From NCBI GenBank assembly GCA_900544095.1, contig UQTV01000001.1, forward strand, positions 310,001 to 374,000: DNA of 64,000 nucleotides, given 5' to 3'. The DNA is from an uncultured Collinsella sp. Its GTDB lineage: Bacteria; Actinomycetota; Coriobacteriia; Coriobacteriales; Coriobacteriaceae. The position numbers and the translations under genes are program-made. Within the stretch, counting starts at the first letter, position 1. Each line of letters opens with the position of its first letter. Of the stretch, positions 1-6,820 are shown piece after piece. The notes beneath the pieces were generated by a model. The model was not told the origin of the DNA. It saw only the letters and a program-made list of their open reading frames with translations, and did not search any database.

Positions 1-561
1 GTAGCCGCGCTCGCGGTCGGACCAGATGCGGGCGACCGGCTCCCACTTCGCGATGGGGAAGCCCTGCCTGGTCCAGCCGTTGGACTCGTAGTAGTCGTAG
101 AACTTGCTGGCGCTGCCGCGCAGGCAGTTCACCGCGAAGTACGCCTCGACCTCCTCGAGGGTCGGCGGGACGAACCCGGCGCCCCCTCCCCCTTCGTTTT
201 CACAACCTGAGGGGTTAATCCAGACTCCTAACTCCTCTTCCCCTTCCTCTTCCTCTTCGCTTGTTCGTTTGCTTTCGGCTTTGCTTGCGCGTTTGCTTTC
301 CGTTTTGCTTTCGGCTTTGCTTGCGGCTCCGCTTGCTGCGCCGCCACGGCTCAGCCCGCCCTTCCTTCCGGCCTCCGCCCTGGCGCGGCTGTTCTCGAGG
401 ACCGGCATGATCATCGTGATGGCCATCCGCTGGGCGTCGGTGCGCGGCTCGGGCACCTCGCCGGTCACGAGGTAGCGCACCATCATGCCGAGCAGCTCGT
501 TGCTCTCGCGCCTGTTACCGAGGCACAGGGCGCCCTCCACGAGGGAATCAAGTATCGTCAT
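1..561 (-). CDS. phage-type replication protein, C-terminally truncated by the window edge
   Basis: The reading frame opens at an ATG (561-559) and runs off the window after 187 codons with no stop. The N-terminal part (MTILDSLVEGALCLGN..., then an Arg/Lys-Gly-Gly segment) resembles the leading domain of phage replisome organisers. Residues about 75-115 are a low-complexity hinge of alternating Ala-Ser-Lys and Glu-Ser-Lys units followed by a run of Glu. After it the segment FVPPTLEEVEAYF...YYESNGW is the typical tail motif of DnaD-like or primosome-type phage replication proteins. Its start overlaps the end of the upstream recombinase gene by 14 nt, so the two are probably translationally coupled. 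Role in element replication is inferred from family resemblance; the helicase-loader or origin-binding activity cannot be judged from this fragment. Confidence 0.7.
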   Translation of the reverse strand, partial: MTILDSLVEGALCLGNRRESNELLGMMVRYLVTGEVPEPRTDAQRMAITMIMPVLENSRARAEAGRKGGLSRGGAASGAASKAESKTESKRASKAESKRTSEEEEEGEEELGVWINPSGCENEGGGGAGFVPPTLEEVEAYFAVNCLRGSASKFYDYYESNGWTRQGFPIAKWEPVARIWSDRERGY

Positions 562-1750
562 CCGTCTCACCTCCGTGTGATATCGAATCGGTAAAGGCCG
601 CGGCGGCGGCCTGGTCGCGGCCCGGCATGACCGAGCCGTAGATGTCGAGCGTCGTCTTGACGCTCGCGTGCCCCAGGCGCTCCTGGATGGTCCTCATGTC
701 GAACCCGTTCATGAGCAGCCACGAGGCGTGCGTGTGGCGCAGGGAATGAAACACCGTCTCCTCCGGCAGCCCCAGGTCCCTCACGAGCGACTTGAAGCGG
801 CTCGTCACGGTGCTCGGGCGCGCGATGCCACCGGCGGGCCCGAAGGTCACCACCAGCGCCGCCGGGCCCCTGCGCGCGAGCCACGTGTCCTGCCACTCCA
901 GGTGGCGCTGCAGCTGGGCCTCCACCGCCGGGGCGAGCGACACGTTGCGCACGCGCCTGCCCTTGGTGTAGGCCTGCCGGTGCAGCTCGGGCTTCTCGAC
1001 CGCCTGCCCCGCCACATGGAGGTCGTGCAGCGCCCGGCGCCAGTCGCGCCGCTGCAGCCCGCAGACCTCCCCGCAGCGAAGCCCCGTGTTGAGGGCGAGG
1101 TAGGCAGCCATGGCCTCGGTGCGCCGCGAGATGTTGGCGGCAGAAGCAGAGCGCGAGGACATGGCGGAGACCAGCGCCCGGGAGAGCTCGTCGGTATCGC
1201 ATTCGGAAAGCGCGAAGGGCTCCACGGGGTCGGGCGAGGGCGCGGGCACGTCGAGCATGATGTCGCGGCCCAGCGCCGGCCGCCACGAGCGGTAGGCGCC
1301 CTTCAGCAGCGCGTGCATCTTGAGCAGCGTCTTGGGCTTCACGCCCTTCCCCGTCCTGGGCGCGAGCAGCATGCGGTACGCCGCCGACACGTCCCAGGGC
1401 TCCAGCTGGTCGTAGGGCAGCCGGCCGATAGTCGGCTCCACCATCGTCCTGACGACGCTGCGGTACGTGGCCACCGAGTTGTCGGACAGGCCGTTGACGG
1501 GGTCGGAGATGTACGTCTCGAGCATCGAGGACAGGCGCTTGGAGCTGTCCCGGGCCGACGACGGGTCGAACGTGGCCGCCCACCTGTCGCACTCGGCCTG
1601 GGCCTGCTCGCGCGTCAGCTCCGCGTCCCACGACCTGTAGGGCCTGATCCGCCTGCCGGTCACGCGGTCGGTGCCCATGTAGGGGCGGGCGAACCAGCGG
1701 CCGTCCTCCCCGCGCTGCACGACCGCGCGGCGCTCGCTAGATGTCGGCAT
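548..1750 (-). CDS. tyrosine recombinase (integrase family)
   Basis: A 400-residue phage-integrase family protein. Residues about 75-165 form the SAM-like core-binding domain and the C-terminal half is the catalytic domain, with R225 (GLRCGEV), H335-S-L-R338 (HSLRHTHAS), H361 (LGHAS) and nucleophile Y371 (DIYGS), so the full catalytic set is present. The start chosen is the ATG at 1750, which overlaps the end of the upstream gene by 14 nt, matching the overlapping style of this operon; a longer frame reaches 1831 but would overlap the neighbour far more. It sits inside an operon of ParB-like and replication genes rather than at an element end. It may therefore act as a resolvase or inversion enzyme, or be the integrase of a second, nested element. 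The activity is well supported, the substrate is unknown. Confidence 0.88.
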   Translation of the reverse strand: MPTSSERRAVVQRGEDGRWFARPYMGTDRVTGRRIRPYRSWDAELTREQAQAECDRWAATFDPSSARDSSKRLSSMLETYISDPVNGLSDNSVATYRSVVRTMVEPTIGRLPYDQLEPWDVSAAYRMLLAPRTGKGVKPKTLLKMHALLKGAYRSWRPALGRDIMLDVPAPSPDPVEPFALSECDTDELSRALVSAMSSRSASAANISRRTEAMAAYLALNTGLRCGEVCGLQRRDWRRALHDLHVAGQAVEKPELHRQAYTKGRRVRNVSLAPAVEAQLQRHLEWQDTWLARRGPAALVVTFGPAGGIARPSTVTSRFKSLVRDLGLPEETVFHSLRHTHASWLLMNGFDMRTIQERLGHASVKTTLDIYGSVMPGRDQAAAAAFTDSISHGGETDDDT

Positions 1751-2093
1751 CGACGCCCAGCTCCGCCGCCATGTCGCGGATCTCCCTGCGCGCATCCAGG
1801 TCGGTGGTCTGGATGCTGTCGGCGTGCCCATGGGGATTGGCGCCGAGCGCGGCTATGAGCACGAGCTTGCGCGCGTTCCTGTCCGGGACGCCCGCCTGGC
1901 TGAAGGCCGCGCAGAGCGTGTCGGTGCACTCGCAGGCGAGCGCGAACAGGTCGCTGATGTCGGTCGGGCCCACGAAGCATGAGTCGCCGGTGCCGTCCCC
2001 TTTGGCGGTCGCGACCGTCGCGCAGCGGCACTCGAAAGCGCGGACCTCGCCGCACGCCTCGACCGTCACCCTGACCTTCTTCTCGCTACTCAT
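1737..2093 (-). CDS. hypothetical protein of the element operon
   Basis: A 118-residue acidic protein beginning MSSEKKVRVTV. Its start overlaps the end of the ParB-like gene by 8 nt (GGATGAGTAG) and its end overlaps the recombinase start by 14 nt, which supports a genuine, coupled gene. The N-terminal 30 residues look like a beta hairpin with a Cys-containing segment (FECRC); further cysteines follow in ACECTDTLC, so metal binding is conceivable. The C-terminal half (ARKLVLIAALGANPHGHADS) looks helical. I do not recognise a family. The operon position suggests a role connected with recombination or replication of the element, but nothing in the protein itself shows this. Confidence 0.6.
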   Translation of the reverse strand: MSSEKKVRVTVEACGEVRAFECRCATVATAKGDGTGDSCFVGPTDISDLFALACECTDTLCAAFSQAGVPDRNARKLVLIAALGANPHGHADSIQTTDLDARREIRDMAAELGVDADI

Positions 2094-3342
2094 CCTTCTC
2101 ATCCTCCTTGGCGCTCGCCTGAACCCTCTCCATGAGCCACACGTCCTCCTCGCCGGGCTCGAAGCCCACGGAACAGAAGATGTCATAGTGGTCGAGCCAC
2201 GCCTCCGCGTCGTCGCCGCCCCAGCGGTTGTTGAGCTGGGCCATGTCCTTGGCCGCCGCCATGAGCCAGCAGCCGGCCTCGTACTCGCTGGGCCTGCACG
2301 CCTTGAGGTTGCGGGCGAACTCTTCGCGCACGAGCCCGAAGCGTTCCTCGTTCTCGACGCGTCTGTCGCTGCCCATCGCCGGGAGCAGCGCGGGCGGGTC
2401 GGCACGGCCCACGCGCGCCTTCATCATGAGGTCCCTGGACATGGCAAAGGCACCGGACGCCACGAAGCCGATCAGGCTCCTGTACAGGTCCCTGAGCGCC
2501 TCGTCCTCGCGCTCGGCCTCCTGCTCGGCCCGGATCTCCTCCTCGGTCTTCTCGGGCTCGGCGCCCGAGCCGTCATCCGGCTCGTAGAGGTTCCAGTAGC
2601 TGCCCTTCCACACGGCAACGGTGCCGGCGGCGAACTCCTTCCCCTCGAGTTTCTGGGCGGCGAGGCCGACGTTGGCCCAGTCCGTGTAGTTGAAACCCTC
2701 GGGCTGCTCCTTCACCACGGGAATCCCCGCGTCCCCGAACGCGTCGTAGTCCTCGGCCTTGGCCTCCTCGCGCTCGACGCGGCGGCGGATGCTGTCGGCC
2801 TTGCCTGCCCAGCCCTCGCCGGCGGCCAGCACGGCCTCGACGTCCTTCTCGTCGTCGAAGGCGCTCGCGGCCTCGAGCTGCTCCAACGTCACCTGCACGC
2901 CGGCATCGATGCGACCGCGCAGTTTGCGCGCAGCCCGGATCTGCCCGGCGGTGGCTCGGCTCGCGCGCTCGATGCGCTGCTCGTCGATGCCCAGCACGAG
3001 CATCTGCTGCACGCCTCGTGCGCGCTCGGCCTCGGTCAGCTGGCGCTTGTCGTCGGTGGCGAGCATGGCCACAAGCTCGTTGGCCTCGTCCATGCTCTCC
3101 GCCACCAGCGCGGACACCTCGCGGTCCTCCCCGTAGATGGACGACAGCGCGCGGTAGCGGCGCTCGCCGTCCACGATGCGGTAGACGTTGCCGTCCGCCA
3201 CCACCACGGGCGGGTTCAGCGGCTCACCGCCGGTCGCCTCGATACTGCGGGCCAGGGCGCCGATGTCGCCGAAGTCCTCGCGCGGGTTCTGCTCACTCGG
3301 GCGGATGTCGCCCAGGCGAACCTGCCTCTTCTCGAATTGCAT
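2086..3342 (-). CDS. ParB/Spo0J-like nuclease-domain protein
   Basis: A 418-residue protein whose first 95 residues match the ParB N-terminal nuclease-like domain: VRLGDIRPSEQNPRE at the start and the nucleotide-binding arginine motif GERRYRA at residues 59-65. Residues about 95-140 (TEAERARGVQQML...ASRATAGQIR) resemble the helix-turn-helix region of KorB/ParB proteins. A Glu-rich, probably coiled segment follows near residues 260-290, and the last 130 residues are not recognisable. No ParA ATPase lies beside it, so it may act in replication or regulation rather than classical partition, as many phage ParB-like proteins do. The start has an upstream GGAGGAATGAC stretch. It is third in the leftward operon, after two very small genes. 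Confidence 0.82.
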   Translation of the reverse strand: MQFEKRQVRLGDIRPSEQNPREDFGDIGALARSIEATGGEPLNPPVVVADGNVYRIVDGERRYRALSSIYGEDREVSALVAESMDEANELVAMLATDDKRQLTEAERARGVQQMLVLGIDEQRIERASRATAGQIRAARKLRGRIDAGVQVTLEQLEAASAFDDEKDVEAVLAAGEGWAGKADSIRRRVEREEAKAEDYDAFGDAGIPVVKEQPEGFNYTDWANVGLAAQKLEGKEFAAGTVAVWKGSYWNLYEPDDGSGAEPEKTEEEIRAEQEAEREDEALRDLYRSLIGFVASGAFAMSRDLMMKARVGRADPPALLPAMGSDRRVENEERFGLVREEFARNLKACRPSEYEAGCWLMAAAKDMAQLNNRWGGDDAEAWLDHYDIFCSVGFEPGEEDVWLMERVQASAKEDEKDE

Positions 3343-3352
3343 GTCATTCCTC

Positions 3353-3511
3353 CTAGTAGTACATCCCGCTCGGGGCGGTCCCCTCGATGGCGCCGGCGAC
3401 GGCGATCAGGCCGATGAGCGCCACGGCGCACGCGACGCTGCGCACGCGCTCGGGCAGCGAGTTCCACCACTCGCCGAGCCTGCAGCCGGCATCCCAGATA
3501 AGGTCGCCCAT
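3353..3511 (-). CDS. small single-TM protein of the element
   Basis: A 52-residue protein beginning MGDLIWDAGCRLGEWW. Residues about 24-42 (VACAVALIGLIAVAGA) form one membrane segment preceded by an Arg-containing stretch. The start ATG overlaps the stop codon of the upstream excisionase-like gene (TGATG), so translation is probably coupled, and the ParB-like gene follows after 10 nt. Small membrane proteins of this kind are common in phage early operons and can be exclusion, holin-like or host-modulating factors. I cannot assign a function. Confidence 0.55.
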   Translation of the reverse strand: MGDLIWDAGCRLGEWWNSLPERVRSVACAVALIGLIAVAGAIEGTAPSGMYY

Positions 3512-3741
3512 CACGCCACCCGCCTCGGTCGGCGCGCCGGCACGCAGTCGGGCGAGGGCAGCGCGGGGACCGCGCCGCGCGCCATGATGGCGGCGTCGAT
3601 GTCCTCGCTGCGCACCACCTCGCGCGAGCTGTTGGGGTTGAGCGACGGGTAGCGCGGTATCACGCCCTGCATGACCATCGCGCGGAACGTGACGTTGTCG
3701 CAGCAGGCGTAACGCGCGCCCTTGGCTATAGACATCCACAT
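3511..3741 (-). CDS. excisionase-like small DNA-binding protein
   Basis: A 76-residue protein preceded by a good ribosome-binding site (GAAAGGAG) 6 nt before the ATG. Residues 6-52 follow the pattern of small helix-turn-helix excisionase proteins: an Ala/Tyr/Cys segment that would form the first helices (AKGARYACCDNVTFRAMV), an intervening basic wing, and an EDIDAAI helix corresponding to the common 'EDLDAFL' end of the family. Such proteins bend att DNA to direct excision. It lies in the same operon as a tyrosine recombinase but 1.7 kb away from it, and far from the second integrase near tRNA-Lys. The family resemblance is moderate, so it could instead be a transcriptional regulator. Confidence 0.55.
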   Translation of the reverse strand: MWMSIAKGARYACCDNVTFRAMVMQGVIPRYPSLNPNSSREVVRSEDIDAAIMARGAVPALPSPDCVPARRPRRVA

Positions 3742-3773
3742 GGCCTTCTCCTTTCATTCGTTGAGCCAATCCC

Positions 3774-3961
3774 TTGCCGGAGGGCCGCACCGATAGATGC
3801 GGCCGGAGGGCGCTCCCCCGCCAAAGGGAGCGGTGCCGCCGCCCCGCCAAGTCGGCGGCGGACACCATGTGGGCCGGATGTAGGGAGTCCGGCCCCGTCG
3901 CGCCACGGGCCCCGTGGAATGGGGGCGGTGCGGAACCCGTGGCGCGACGGGGGCTGACTCC
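3774..3961 (-). other. GC-rich nested-hairpin region inside the leftward operon
   Basis: This non-coding stretch lies between the 22-residue peptide gene and the excisionase-like gene. It holds a perfect 17-bp inverted repeat (3893-3909 with 3936-3952, 26-nt loop) that continues outward after a 3-nt internal loop (3884-3889 with 3956-3961). Shorter stems (for example GCCGCA/TGCGGC and CCGCCG/CGGCGG) lie on its low-coordinate side. There is no T-run, so it is not an ordinary terminator. It could be a structured leader, an attenuator, an antisense or regulatory RNA, or an origin-type site. Confidence 0.5.
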
Positions 3962-3965
3962 GCCG

Positions 3966-4034
3966 TCAGCGGCGCATGAGGCCGAGCCCGACCCCGAACA
4001 GGAACGCGAAGGAAAGTGCGAGAATGAAACCCAT
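3966..4034 (-). CDS. 22-residue hydrophobic peptide with a strong ribosome-binding site
   Basis: A short frame starts at the ATG at 4034 and encodes a 22-residue peptide beginning MGFILALSFAFLFGVG and ending in two arginines. Almost the whole peptide is one membrane-spanning helix with a basic C-terminus. A consensus Shine-Dalgarno AAGGAGG stands 5 nt before the ATG, the best ribosome-binding site in this neighbourhood, which is the main evidence that it is translated. Length and composition resemble type I toxin peptides such as Ibs, or small phage membrane peptides. It is followed by the hairpin-rich stretch at 3774-3961. Confidence 0.45.
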   Translation of the reverse strand: MGFILALSFAFLFGVGLGLMRR

Positions 4035-4061
4035 GGAAACCTCCTTGGAAGGGAATCGAAG

Positions 4062-4526
4062 ATGAACAGAGCGCTCAGGGCGGCAAAGGAGAACATCGAC
4101 CTGCTGGTCACCATCGCGGGCGCGGTCGGGTTCGGCTCGGTCGCCGCGATGGCCGAGGACGCCCGCCAGATGATCGCCGAGCACCCGGCCTCGTGCCTCC
4201 TCCTGATCGGCGCCGCCGCGATGCTCGGGTACGCGACCGCGCGCATCGTCACCGCGAGGAGCGCCTGGGCAAAGCGCCGTAGGATGGACGAACGCCTCTC
4301 CGCCGTATTCCTCGGCATGTCGCGGAGGCGGAAGGAGCTGGTGTCCCGCGCGCTCGACGAGGGCTCCGTCAGCCTCTCCCCGCTCGATGCCGACGCCCTC
4401 GCGCTGTGCGAGCTCGGCATCTTCGGCACGCCGCCGGTCGGCTCGATGCTCACCGCGACCGACTTCTCCATCAGGCCCGCGGTGATCAGGGCGATCGCCG
4501 GGCACCGCTCCGAATGGCTCGCCTAG
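4062..4526 (+). CDS. two-TM protein resembling phage superinfection-exclusion SieB
   Basis: A 154-residue protein with two hydrophobic segments near the N-terminus (residues about 12-30 and 42-62, the second SCLLLIGAAAMLGYATARIV) followed by a soluble domain of about 90 residues. That domain (MDERLSAVFLGMSRRRKELVSRAL...ALALCELGIFG) follows the pattern of the C-terminal part of the SieB-type exclusion family, where a short helical domain ends in 'VNGLVAKGI'. SieB-like proteins abort infection by related phages. The ribosome-binding site is weak (GGAAGGGAATCGAAG). The gene is convergent with the leftward regulator operon, its stop overlapping the end of the 50-residue membrane protein. Family assignment is tentative. 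Confidence 0.5.
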   Translation: MNRALRAAKENIDLLVTIAGAVGFGSVAAMAEDARQMIAEHPASCLLLIGAAAMLGYATARIVTARSAWAKRRRMDERLSAVFLGMSRRRKELVSRALDEGSVSLSPLDADALALCELGIFGTPPVGSMLTATDFSIRPAVIRAIAGHRSEWLA

Positions 4527-4675
4527 CGCGCCCATAACGACCCTGCCACCCACGCCGCGATGAACGGCAGCGCGGCGGAAAAGCACATCCGCGCCAGGCC
4601 GTAGGCCCCCTGCGCGGTGCAGAGCCACCCGGCGCCGTCCATCACGACGGCCGAGGCCAGCAGCGCCCGGGTCAT
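4523..4675 (-). CDS. 50-residue membrane protein coupled to XRE gene
   Basis: The start codon overlaps the stop of the upstream XRE gene in an ATGA arrangement, so it is very likely translated. The product (MTRALLASAVVMDGAGWLC...) has two hydrophobic stretches, residues 3-15 and about 30-48, joined by a short loop, and ends in Ala-Arg. It resembles no family I can name. Position in an early regulatory operon of a mobile element suggests a small accessory membrane factor. Confidence 0.55.
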   Translation of the reverse strand: MTRALLASAVVMDGAGWLCTAQGAYGLARMCFSAALPFIAAWVAGSLWAR

Positions 4676-4863
4676 TCCTCTACCTCCAGATCCTCCATGG
4701 GCACGCCCAGCGCCCTCGCGAGCCGCTTGGCCGCCCCGTACTTCGCGTCGGCTATCCCCCGGCGCTCCCAGTTGCGTATCGTCGTCTCGGTCACGCCCGC
4801 CCTCACGGCGAGCTTGAACTGCGAGAGGCCCGCCTTCTTGCGGAGCCGTCTGATCTCATTCAT
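4672..4863 (-). CDS. XRE-family helix-turn-helix regulator
   Basis: A 63-residue protein made up almost entirely of one lambda-Cro/XRE helix-turn-helix domain: IRRLRKKAGLSQFKLAVRAG forms helices 1 and 2, and VTETTIRNWERRG is the recognition region. A C-terminal helix (RLARALGVPMEDLEVEE) completes the five-helix fold. Its start overlaps the upstream gene by 8 nt and its stop overlaps the downstream membrane-protein gene. It probably acts as a second, later regulator or anti-repressor within the leftward operon. Confidence 0.85.
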   Translation of the reverse strand: MNEIRRLRKKAGLSQFKLAVRAGVTETTIRNWERRGIADAKYGAAKRLARALGVPMEDLEVEE

Positions 4864-5050
4864 TTCTGTGATTACCGCACGTGATGACCTCGTAGGCGAG
4901 CTCGACCTCGCCGAGCTCGTTGAGGATCTCGGCGGCCGCCTGCAGGTGCTCCGACGCCTCCCTCGCCTTCTCCGCGAGCTCCTTGGCCTCGGGGCACCTG
5001 CCCTCCAGGACGAACTCGCCCACCTTCTTGCCTTCCATCTCTTCCCCCAT
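4856..5050 (-). CDS. small acidic helical protein of the element operon
   Basis: A 64-residue protein beginning MGEEMEGKKVGEFVLEG. From residue 20 it is a long predicted helix (AKELAEKAREASEHLQAAAEILNELGEVELAYEV) that could form a coiled coil. A GTG immediately before the ATG is an alternative start. It overlaps the next gene by 8 nt and begins three bases past the stop of the upstream Cro-like gene. No family recognised; small helical proteins in this position are often protein-protein inhibitors or anti-repressors. Confidence 0.55.
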   Translation of the reverse strand: MGEEMEGKKVGEFVLEGRCPEAKELAEKAREASEHLQAAAEILNELGEVELAYEVITCGNHRNE

Positions 5051-5052
5051 CA

Positions 5053-5280
5053 CTACGCGGCCTCGTCCGTGTTCCAGCCCATCAGGTCGTTGGGCGTGCA
5101 GCCGAGGGCCTGGGCGATGGCATACGCCTTGTCGACGCCGGGAACCATCGAGCCGTTCTCGTAGCCGATGATTGAAGATGCCGAGAGCCCGGCCCTGTTG
5201 GCGAGCTGCTCCTGCGACATATCGGCTCGGGCGCGGGCGGCGCGCAGGTTTGCGCCAAACTCGTCCTTTGAAAACTTCAT
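5053..5280 (-). CDS. XRE-family regulator, Cro-like first gene of leftward operon
   Basis: A 75-residue protein with an N-terminal XRE domain at residues 9-65: LRAARARADMSQEQLANRAG for helices 1-2, LSASSIIGYENGSMVPG for the recognition helix and following turn, and AYAIAQALGCTPNDLMGW as the closing helix. The ribosome-binding site AAGGAGGAAGCC precedes the ATG. It is transcribed divergently from the larger XRE protein at 5437, and the two palindromic operators between them lie just upstream of its start. By analogy with temperate phages it would be the Cro-type partner of the switch. Confidence 0.85.
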   Translation of the reverse strand: MKFSKDEFGANLRAARARADMSQEQLANRAGLSASSIIGYENGSMVPGVDKAYAIAQALGCTPNDLMGWNTDEAA

Positions 5281-5299
5281 GGCTTCCTCCTTCTGAAAT

Positions 5300-5347
5300 A
5301 GGGAACTTATTCCCTGTGCAAATCAGAGTATAGGGAATCTTTTCCCG
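5300..5347. promoter_or_regulatory. divergent XRE control region with two palindromic operators
   Basis: Two copies of an inverted repeat occur between the divergent XRE genes: AGGGAACTTATTCCCT at 5300-5315 (perfect 6-4-6) and AGGGAATCTTTTCCCG at 5332-5347 (one mismatch). Their centres are 32 bp apart, about three helical turns, so dimers could bind one face cooperatively. A half-site TTCCCT lies further right near 5417. This is the layout of a lysogeny-type switch. Confidence 0.75.
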
Positions 5348-5436
5348 ATTGCAATAGCAAACTAGGGCTTTTCTTGCCTTTTCTTTTGCCTATCTATAGA
5401 ATCCTCGGTAAATACTTCCCTAAATTGGAGGTGCCG

Positions 5437-5820
5437 ATGAACCTAAAACTAAAGCAGGTTAGGAAAGAAAACGGATATTCGCAGGCCGATCTGGCAGACG
5501 CGTTGAGCGTTGACATCAAAACGGTAGGCAACTGGGAACGAGGGAAGACTCTTCCCGATATCGAGCAGCTCTGGAAGTGCGCGAAGGTTCTGCACACCGA
5601 CCCCAACGACCTCCTCGGATGGTACGAGGAGCACCCCGAGGACAGGCCGACGGCGCCGGCGGGCGCGGAGGGCGAGCTGATCACCTGCTACCGACGGAGC
5701 ACCGAGAAGAGGCGCTCGAAGATCCTGGAGACGGCACGCGACCAGGCCGAGCTCTCCCAAGCTCAACCTGCAGCGCCTGAAATCGAAGGGCTGGAAGCGG
5801 ATCAAATAAGGTCCGCGTAG
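5437..5820 (+). CDS. XRE-family repressor (CI-like candidate)
   Basis: The ATG at 5437 has a ribosome-binding site (TTGGAGG) 6 nt upstream, so the longer frame from 5374 is rejected. The 127-residue product has an XRE domain at residues 3-62: LKQVRKENGYSQADLADAL, then SVDIKTVGNWERGKTLPD as the recognition part. The remaining 60 residues are a charged helical tail (ELITCYRRSTEKRRSKILETAR) rather than a LexA-type peptidase domain, so induction would not be by classical RecA-stimulated autocleavage. It faces the Cro-like gene across two palindromic operators and is the best candidate for the element's repressor. Confidence 0.82.
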   Translation: MNLKLKQVRKENGYSQADLADALSVDIKTVGNWERGKTLPDIEQLWKCAKVLHTDPNDLLGWYEEHPEDRPTAPAGAEGELITCYRRSTEKRRSKILETARDQAELSQAQPAAPEIEGLEADQIRSA

Positions 5821-5838
5821 CAAGGTCAGGAGGTACCC

Positions 5839-6756
5839 ATGGGCCTTTTCAGCTCATTAGTTAAAGCGATTTTTACGAGCAATGGAGCGTCGACAAGTGC
5901 GCGCACTCCTTCCACGGAAGGCATGTCCGACCCTGCCGCCATGTCCGCACGAAATGGCAGGCACCCCGCCGCGCGCGTCATAGACATCGACGGCGATACT
6001 GAGAAAGTCATTTACACGTACCTCGGCGCCGTGTTTAAAGGGGTCAAAAAAGGAGCGGTGTTTTACGTGGCCCCGCTCGGATTTGACACGGTTATTCACA
6101 GCAAGTCGACCGGGACAACCACTGATAGCGGCGCATTTGGGGACACGCCTCTTGCCTATAAAGGTCGCACATTTGGGCTCACGCCTTCATGCCTAGGCTT
6201 TCTCAAGGAAATGGTCGCAGCCGGATTTAAGGTTCAGGTCAAAGTTAAGAAGATCGGAATGTACTCCGCGGGGATTCCCGAACTTGTCACCATGACCGCG
6301 GACCCGCAACTCCTGAAGCAGTGGTGGGAAAGACAAAAAATAACAACCGAGCCCGTCCCCTTCTCAGAAGAGAACGAGCTACATATAAAAGAGGAACGAT
6401 ACATGGCGAGGATTTCAAAAATCAGGCAAAACCGAACCGGAATCGAGCTCCATGAGACCTCAATCGAAGTATGGATAGACGTTACGGAACGCAACTGGAT
6501 CGCCGGAACACCGCCAATAGGAGATCTCCGCTTTACACCGAACTTCGAGATAATCCCGACACCAAAGGGTTCATCCGCAAAGCCCCATATTAGGATCTTG
6601 GCGGGAAAGGAGCCACTCGTAGAGATAAACGCGAGCAGCCATAAGGTATACAAGCAGCTTACCGAATACAAAGAAAGGCAGTGCCGCGCCTGCTATATGT
6701 ATGACTACTTCCAAGACAGCAGCAACGCAACGAAGCTATACCTCGTGTTTGACTAG
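5839..6756 (+). CDS. unrecognised 305-residue cargo protein
   Basis: A soluble 305-residue protein with an AGGAGG ribosome-binding site, 18 bp downstream of the repressor gene and probably co-transcribed with it. The base composition is clearly more AT-rich than in neighbouring genes, suggesting separate acquisition. Residues about 50-155 (VIYTYLGAVFKGVKKGAVFYVAP...YKGRTFGLTPSCLGFL...VKVKKIGMYSAGIPELVTM) loosely recall HIRAN-like domains in alternating strands and a conserved 'G.L' turn, but the similarity is weak. The rest contains predicted strands and a Cys pair near the end (RQCRACYMY). Genes next to a prophage repressor expressed from the lysogenic state are often defence or exclusion factors; that role is inference only. 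Confidence 0.65.
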   Translation: MGLFSSLVKAIFTSNGASTSARTPSTEGMSDPAAMSARNGRHPAARVIDIDGDTEKVIYTYLGAVFKGVKKGAVFYVAPLGFDTVIHSKSTGTTTDSGAFGDTPLAYKGRTFGLTPSCLGFLKEMVAAGFKVQVKVKKIGMYSAGIPELVTMTADPQLLKQWWERQKITTEPVPFSEENELHIKEERYMARISKIRQNRTGIELHETSIEVWIDVTERNWIAGTPPIGDLRFTPNFEIIPTPKGSSAKPHIRILAGKEPLVEINASSHKVYKQLTEYKERQCRACYMYDYFQDSSNATKLYLVFD

Positions 6757-6820
6757 ACGAGAAAGATGAGAGACCGGCAGCAGGCATCCTCGCCGTCGGC
6801 GGGAAGATCGCAGGGCTCCT

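Noticed and set aside
668..1858. A 396-codon plus-strand open frame
   Set aside because: Antisense to the tyrosine recombinase with intact catalytic residues.
3966..4628. A 220-codon minus-strand frame containing the tiny membrane peptide at its end
   Set aside because: The body is a Gly/Arg/His-rich shadow of the SieB-like gene; only the last 22 codons have a ribosome-binding site and protein-like sequence.
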